A stretch of 64,000 nt of DNA. Source: Paenalicyclobacillus mengziensis (GTDB lineage Bacteria; Bacillota; Bacilli; Alicyclobacillales; Alicyclobacillaceae). Location: the NCBI RefSeq assembly GCF_017298635.1, contig NZ_CP071182.1:3386001-3450000 (forward strand), written 5' to 3'. Below, one piece after another: positions 60,008 to 64,000 of the stretch (positions are counted from its first letter, which is position 1; every line of letters starts with the position of its first letter). Position numbers and translations under genes: made by a program. A model generated the notes under the pieces. It was not told the DNA's origin and made no database searches. It was given only the letters and a program-made list of their open reading frames with translations.

Positions 60008-61351
60008 TTGTTTAGTATGTCAACTGCAGATTTTGCCCGGTTTATCTTCGCGGTGGGGGCGTTGTTACTGGCAGCCAACGTCTTGGGCTACATCGCAGAA
60101 AGGTTAACCGTGCCGCGTGTCATCGGTGAAGTTGCAGGAGGGTTGTTGCTGGGTCCTACATTGTTAGGGCACTTTTTCCCGCACGCCTTTAACTGGCTCT
60201 ACCTGGGTTTCCACACGGAGAGCAACCTGTTCGGGTTTTTGTCCGAGTTTGGCTTAATCATGCTGATGTTTAACTCAGGGTTAAAGTTTAAGCATCGGTT
60301 TGAGAAACAGGACGCTAAAATTGGGATTTCCATTATTGTTGCATCCACCGTCATTCCCTTTATCGTTGGGTGGCTGGCAACGTACCTGTTTAACCCAGCT
60401 CAGTTCCTCGGGACAGACAACAACGTCATTGCGCTTAAAATTGTCATTGCCATTTCCATTGCCGTCACTTCAATTCCAGTTATCGCTAAAATTTTCTCGG
60501 ACTTAGGGATCATGCACACTCGGTTTTCGCGCATCATCGTTGGAATTGCAGGCGTGCACGACATTATTCTGTTTGTGGCTCTTGCGATTGCGTCAGGCAT
60601 CGTGGCCGGGCACCAGGGCGTCAATGCAGGATTAATCTTGGAGAGCGTCGGAGTCACGGTTGCATTCTTGTTGTTTGCGATGCTTCTCGTGCCCTGGGTA
60701 CTAAAGCGTGTTACCAGTAAACGCGCGAACTTTGTGTTTCGCGCTTCGTTTCTCGGGTACTTTCTCTTCATATTGCTCCTTTTGTCCGACATTGCAGGTT
60801 ACCTAAATGTCGACCCCATGTACGGGTCACTGTTGGCAGGGATTGCAACAAAACTCGCATTGCCAGAGCGACTGGCAAAACGAGTGGAAGACAGTGTGCG
60901 AGAAATTTCCTTCGCTTTCTTTATCCCACTGTTCTTCGGTATTGTCGGGTTGCAGCTAAACCTGGCTACCAACTTTAACGTGGGGTTCTTCGTCTTGTAC
61001 CTGTTGTTTGCCACGATTGTGCAGACGGTTGTGGTGTACTTCACGAACCGTGCCATCAAGCTTGACAAGTTGACCAGTTTTAACTTAGCTGCAGCGATGA
61101 ATGCTCGAGGTGGTCCCGGAATCGTGCTGGCGCAGGTTGCATTTTCCATCGGGATCATTAACCAAAACTTCTTTGCGATTCTGGTTATGCTGGCCCTCGG
61201 AACCTCTTGGATGGCTGGCTCCTGGCTGCGGCACGTCATCAAGTCTGGCAAATTGTTGATTGCGGGTGACGAAAACTTAGTGGTTCAAAAGGCTCAGGAA
61301 GAAGTCAAATTTTACGAACCTGATGCTGTGCCGGTGCCGGAAAAAGTCTAA
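60008..61351 (+). CDS. CPA2-family cation/proton antiporter (Kef-type) under fluoride riboswitch
   Basis: 447 residues from the TTG after GGGAGGAG (ATG three codons on is the alternative). About 12 membrane segments. FTM-type CPA2 motifs: LTVPRVIGEVAGGLLLGPTLLG (helix 2/3), EFGLIMLMFNSGLKF (helix 4), SIAVTSIPVIAKIFSDLGIM (helix 5, the CPA2 Na+/H+ or K+/H+ site), AAMNARGGPGIVLA (helix 11). No C-terminal TrkA-N domain, so it is a simple antiporter. The riboswitch and its terminator lie 165 bases upstream, suggesting induction by fluoride. Confidence 0.87.
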   Translation: MFSMSTADFARFIFAVGALLLAANVLGYIAERLTVPRVIGEVAGGLLLGPTLLGHFFPHAFNWLYLGFHTESNLFGFLSEFGLIMLMFNSGLKFKHRFEKQDAKIGISIIVASTVIPFIVGWLATYLFNPAQFLGTDNNVIALKIVIAISIAVTSIPVIAKIFSDLGIMHTRFSRIIVGIAGVHDIILFVALAIASGIVAGHQGVNAGLILESVGVTVAFLLFAMLLVPWVLKRVTSKRANFVFRASFLGYFLFILLLLSDIAGYLNVDPMYGSLLAGIATKLALPERLAKRVEDSVREISFAFFIPLFFGIVGLQLNLATNFNVGFFVLYLLFATIVQTVVVYFTNRAIKLDKLTSFNLAAAMNARGGPGIVLAQVAFSIGIINQNFFAILVMLALGTSWMAGSWLRHVIKSGKLLIAGDENLVVQKAQEEVKFYEPDAVPVPEKV

Positions 61352-61458
61352 TGGTATTGGGTACGAGCGGCGTACAACATTGTGCAATCTTAGGCAAATG
61401 ACTGGGTCAACTACACCAGTCCTATCATAAGCAGGTAATTAGGTGGGTATAGTCGAGG

Positions 61459-61484
61459 AAAGGCGGCGATAGCCGCCTTTTCCT
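61459..61484 (+). terminator. Terminator of the antiporter gene
   Basis: AAGGCGGC pairs with GCCGCCTT around a 4-base loop (GATA), followed by TTCC and T; preceded by A-rich bases. It separates the antiporter from the exporter gene. Confidence 0.85.
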
Positions 61485-61554
61485 TGTAAATGGCCAGCAA
61501 CTGGGAACACTCCCGGTATAGAAAGTGAAGTTCAGGATGATATCGGGAGGAAAC

Positions 61555-62547
61555 ATGGTGCAAACTCGTGTCAAGGAACGCATGGCAACACTTCTTGAAC
61601 AGACGGCCGTTGTTTGGAAAACCGCGGTAGGGTCTGGGATTGTGTGGGAGTTAGCTCGTTATACCGGATCGACGCATCCCTATCTCGCTCCTTTGACGTT
61701 CATCTTGTGCTTGCAAGCAACCGCTTCGCAGTCACTGCGTTACGCGATGTACCGGTCCGTAGGAACAGTCATCGGTGTTGTCATGATTGGTTTTTTCGCC
61801 AATTCAATTCCGGTAACGACATGGACCCTGGCCGTCGCACTACTGCTGAGTACCGCTTTGATGAAGATGTTTCGTGCCAACGATCTCCTCATTCATCAAG
61901 TCGCGCTCAGCATTTTGTTCGTCTTGTACTTCGAGAATCACTCACCGGGCTATGCATGGGACAGGGCAAAAGATACATTAATTGGCGCTGTCTTGGGCGT
62001 CATTTTTGTCTTGTTTCTATTTCCACCCAATATTTTAAAAAAGATGGAACAGACCCTGCACACATTCGTACAGCACTTTGTCGATACGGTGCACCTGGTG
62101 GCCGATGGGTTGCAACAAGGTGTGCTTTACGCAGCGAGAAATCCGCATCTCCAGTTGAACGCCTTGCTGGATGACGTGGACCAGATGACGGAGCAGATGC
62201 AGAAGGTCAAACAGGGGCGTTTTTTCAATCTCTACGCTAGAAAGACAGAAGTGGATAAGGTGATGCAGCAGTACCACCGTGTCCGTGACGCCTGTATACA
62301 TTTCGTGACGCTGACTACGTCTTTAACCGGTGACATGACCGTGGCCGACCAAGAAATGTGGAGCCGTCGAATTCGAAGCCTGGCATCTGAAATCCCAATT
62401 TTCGTCTACAGAGATTCCACTGCGGGGGATGAACGAACGCAGGCGGCAACTTCCGCGGAACAAAGTACGACTTTTGAACCGCGTGTATCTGAATACGAAT
62501 TGAAAGCGATTTTGGATGCACTGCGAGGTTTGCCGCCTAGAGCATGA
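61555..62547 (+). CDS. FUSC/aromatic acid exporter-family membrane protein
   Basis: 330 residues from the ATG that follows GGGAGGAAAC. N-terminal half: four to six helices with AVGSGIVWELARYTGSTHPY, LQATASQSLRYAMYRSVGTVIGVVMIGF and AWDRAKDTLIGAVLGVIFVLFLFP, the FUSC pattern. The C-terminal half (170-330) is a soluble helical domain (LNALLDDVDQMTEQMQKVK). Related proteins export aromatic acids or fusaric acid. The last bases overlap the converging PiT-like gene by 11. Confidence 0.8.
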   Translation: MVQTRVKERMATLLEQTAVVWKTAVGSGIVWELARYTGSTHPYLAPLTFILCLQATASQSLRYAMYRSVGTVIGVVMIGFFANSIPVTTWTLAVALLLSTALMKMFRANDLLIHQVALSILFVLYFENHSPGYAWDRAKDTLIGAVLGVIFVLFLFPPNILKKMEQTLHTFVQHFVDTVHLVADGLQQGVLYAARNPHLQLNALLDDVDQMTEQMQKVKQGRFFNLYARKTEVDKVMQQYHRVRDACIHFVTLTTSLTGDMTVADQEMWSRRIRSLASEIPIFVYRDSTAGDERTQAATSAEQSTTFEPRVSEYELKAILDALRGLPPRA

Positions 62548-63544
62548 ACCAAACTCCTGCGAGTTTCGCCAGTAAGAACGCAATCACAATGCCGGAAATG
62601 GGAGCGATGATCCATCCCTTTACGATGTTTGATATCGCTTTCCAGTCTATCGATGCGTTTCCTCGAGCGATACCCGCTCCCATCATTGCACCGACCAGTG
62701 CCTGGTTCATCGAGGTAAAGAAGCCAAATGCTACAGCCAAAAGCACGACGACAGCCTGAACCAGTTGAGCGGCACTCGCCATCGAGAGGTCAACATGAAC
62801 AATATCGAATGCAACTTTCTGCAGCAATGGTTTGCCCCACGTCAGAACGCCAATCAAAAGACCGATACCGCCTATCAGTCCCGCCATCCAAACGTTGAAC
62901 AAGTGAGTCATGATGAACACGCCTGTCGCGTTCGACACGTCATTTGCCCCCATAGTGAAAGAAGCAGCAGTTCCAACTACAACGAGAATCACGCTTAATG
63001 TCCGAAGTACACTCGTTTGGCGGCTCTTCTCCTCTGGTTTGAATCCGACAACTCGGTCCAGTGCATGCGTAAATAGGTACCCCAATCCGAGCGCGATCGG
63101 CGGTGCCATCACCCAAACCATTGCGAGTTCCAATATGGTCATCCAGTGTACTGGGATCCCTGCCCCGAGTGCCGTTCCCACCACGCAAAACACGAGAATC
63201 TGAATCGTCGAAGTTGGAATTTTTCGAGCAGTATATATCGTTGTCAGAAGAAATGCTGCAAAGATAATGACCAGTGCTGCGGCGACCGTAACTCTTCCGA
63301 CATCGATGATGTTGAGTCCAACGTTCGTTTCAACACGGTGACTCGCAAACACAGCACCCACCAATGCCAAGACAGCCATCAGAATGAGCGCTGGTTGAAG
63401 CTTGATGGAACCCGAACCATAAGGCATTCCCATACAAGCTCCGGTGTAATGGGCACCGATACTCCATGCGAACGCCAGAACAATGACGACGAGAATGATG
63501 GCTTGTATATCACATTGCCTACAGCTTAGATCGGCACTGGTCAC
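62537..63544 (-). CDS. PiT-superfamily anion permease, CysP (sulfate)-like
   Basis: 335 residues, about ten membrane segments. The C-terminal PiT signature is complete: FTMGANDVSNATGVFIMTHLF. The N-terminal copy, normally GANDxANxxG, reads SIGAHYTGACMGMPYGSGSI, close to Bacillus CysP (GASGAAASMGVAYGSG). So sulfate, rather than phosphate, is the more likely substrate; this is inference. GTG start five bases after the MATE stop codon and two bases after AAGGA, so the two genes are coupled. The 3' end overlaps the converging FUSC-like gene. Confidence 0.82.
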   Translation of the reverse strand: MTSADLSCRQCDIQAIILVVIVLAFAWSIGAHYTGACMGMPYGSGSIKLQPALILMAVLALVGAVFASHRVETNVGLNIIDVGRVTVAAALVIIFAAFLLTTIYTARKIPTSTIQILVFCVVGTALGAGIPVHWMTILELAMVWVMAPPIALGLGYLFTHALDRVVGFKPEEKSRQTSVLRTLSVILVVVGTAASFTMGANDVSNATGVFIMTHLFNVWMAGLIGGIGLLIGVLTWGKPLLQKVAFDIVHVDLSMASAAQLVQAVVVLLAVAFGFFTSMNQALVGAMMGAGIARGNASIDWKAISNIVKGWIIAPISGIVIAFLLAKLAGVWFML

Positions 63545-63549
63545 AATCC

Positions 63550-64000
63550 TTACACCAACGCACGTATCCAGTTTTTCTTATGTCTATACCAAGTAAACAA
63601 CACTGCTCGCAGAGCATTATCAAGGGCGATGCATGCCCACACAGCAGGAAGTCCAAATCCCAACCTCCAAGCGAAAATGTAAACGCCTAGTGTCCTTACA
63701 CCCCATATTCCAATTGTGGTGACGATCATTGGATATTTGCTGTTTCCACCTGCCTGAATGGCAGAAGTATCAACCAAAACAGCGGCAAGAAAAGGCTGCG
63801 AAACAATGTCGATTGCCAAGATAATCGTGAGTAAGTGAATGACCTTGTGGTTATGCGTGAAGAGCAACCCCACAAAAGGACTCGCTGCGCAGAGGATGGC
63901 GGTGACCACGGTCATCGACAATGCCGCCTGAATGTAGCTTGCTCTACGGTACACCGCTGCGTCTCTCTCGTTTTGACTGCCAATGGCCTGACCGATGGTT
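63550..64000 (-). CDS. MATE-family efflux transporter, 5' part outside the window
   Basis: 150 residues are visible on the minus strand, from the right window edge (frame reading TIGQAIGSQNERDAAVYRRA) to the stop. GQAIGSQN is the conserved loop between MATE helices 7 and 8; later helices (LLTIILAIDIVSQPFLAAVL, YPMIVTTIGIWGVRTLGVYI) and the basic end RHKKNWIRA fit the C-terminal half. It exports cationic drugs with Na+ or H+. The PiT-like gene follows five bases later. Confidence 0.82.
   Translation of the reverse strand, partial: TIGQAIGSQNERDAAVYRRASYIQAALSMTVVTAILCAASPFVGLLFTHNHKVIHLLTIILAIDIVSQPFLAAVLVDTSAIQAGGNSKYPMIVTTIGIWGVRTLGVYIFAWRLGFGLPAVWACIALDNALRAVLFTWYRHKKNWIRALV

Overview
The window looks like chromosomal DNA of a spore-forming Firmicute close to Alicyclobacillus or a related Bacillales genus. 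Supporting signs are a terpene cyclase of exactly 631 residues, a YheC/D-type ATP-grasp protein beside a GH18 cortex-lytic-type hydrolase, an SPW-repeat protein, an IDEAL-domain protein, a YtaF-like membrane protein, a KinA-like PAS kinase, strong GGAGG ribosome binding sites and very frequent TTG/GTG starts. The genus is inferred; no rRNA gene is present.

Layout. 1-9.1 kb: the start of an MFS exporter, a divergent CapA / short Mur-ligase pair, and a probable niacin unit (NCS1 permease, NiaR, isochorismatase-family hydrolase) sharing TACAC-type palindromes, followed by a methyltransferase and an APH-fold protein with a broken catalytic loop. 9.3-19.7 kb: two sugar ABC importers without an ATPase gene, separated by an OmpR-type two-component system, a small membrane protein and a Cof-type HAD phosphatase. 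19.8-21.9 kb: three paralogous small proteins with Gly/Tyr/Trp-rich tails around two small plus-strand genes. 22-26 kb: RmuC, an overlapping cheR-cheB pair and a NUDIX hydrolase. 26.1-28.0 kb: a complete group IIC intron inserted directly behind a terminator hairpin, next to a 22-bp tandem repeat.

28.3-41.9 kb: two membrane transporter-like proteins, an IDEAL protein, an orphan Dam methylase, a glycosyltransferase, YheC/D, GH18, a HAD phosphatase that must use a non-standard start codon, a VOC protein, a PAS kinase, a lipoprotein and a FEN-type 5' nuclease. 42-46 kb: a MarR regulator and an MMPL transporter, each preceded by the same 19-bp palindrome. 46-53.8 kb: a GT51 transglycosylase, an amino acid permease, a GT2-GtrA fusion divergent from a large GT-C-like membrane protein, SPW and GNAT proteins. 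53.8-57.4 kb is poor in genes and carries inverted repeats, a decayed ECF sigma/partner pair and an array of 23-bp inverted repeats that also occurs at 42.1 kb.

57.4-64 kb: a triterpene/sesquarterpene cyclase with a coupled small protein, then a fluoride (crcB-type) riboswitch whose terminator shares bases with the aptamer and which precedes a CPA2 cation/proton antiporter, a FUSC-like exporter, a CysP/PiT-type anion permease and the end of a MATE exporter.

The most notable observations are the fluoride riboswitch on a CPA2 antiporter, the 23-bp inverted-repeat family with helical spacing, the shared NiaR-like and MarR-like operators, the CapA/truncated Mur-ligase pair and the Gly/Tyr/Trp-rich paralog cluster. 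All functional calls come from reading motifs and remembered family features; no database search was run.
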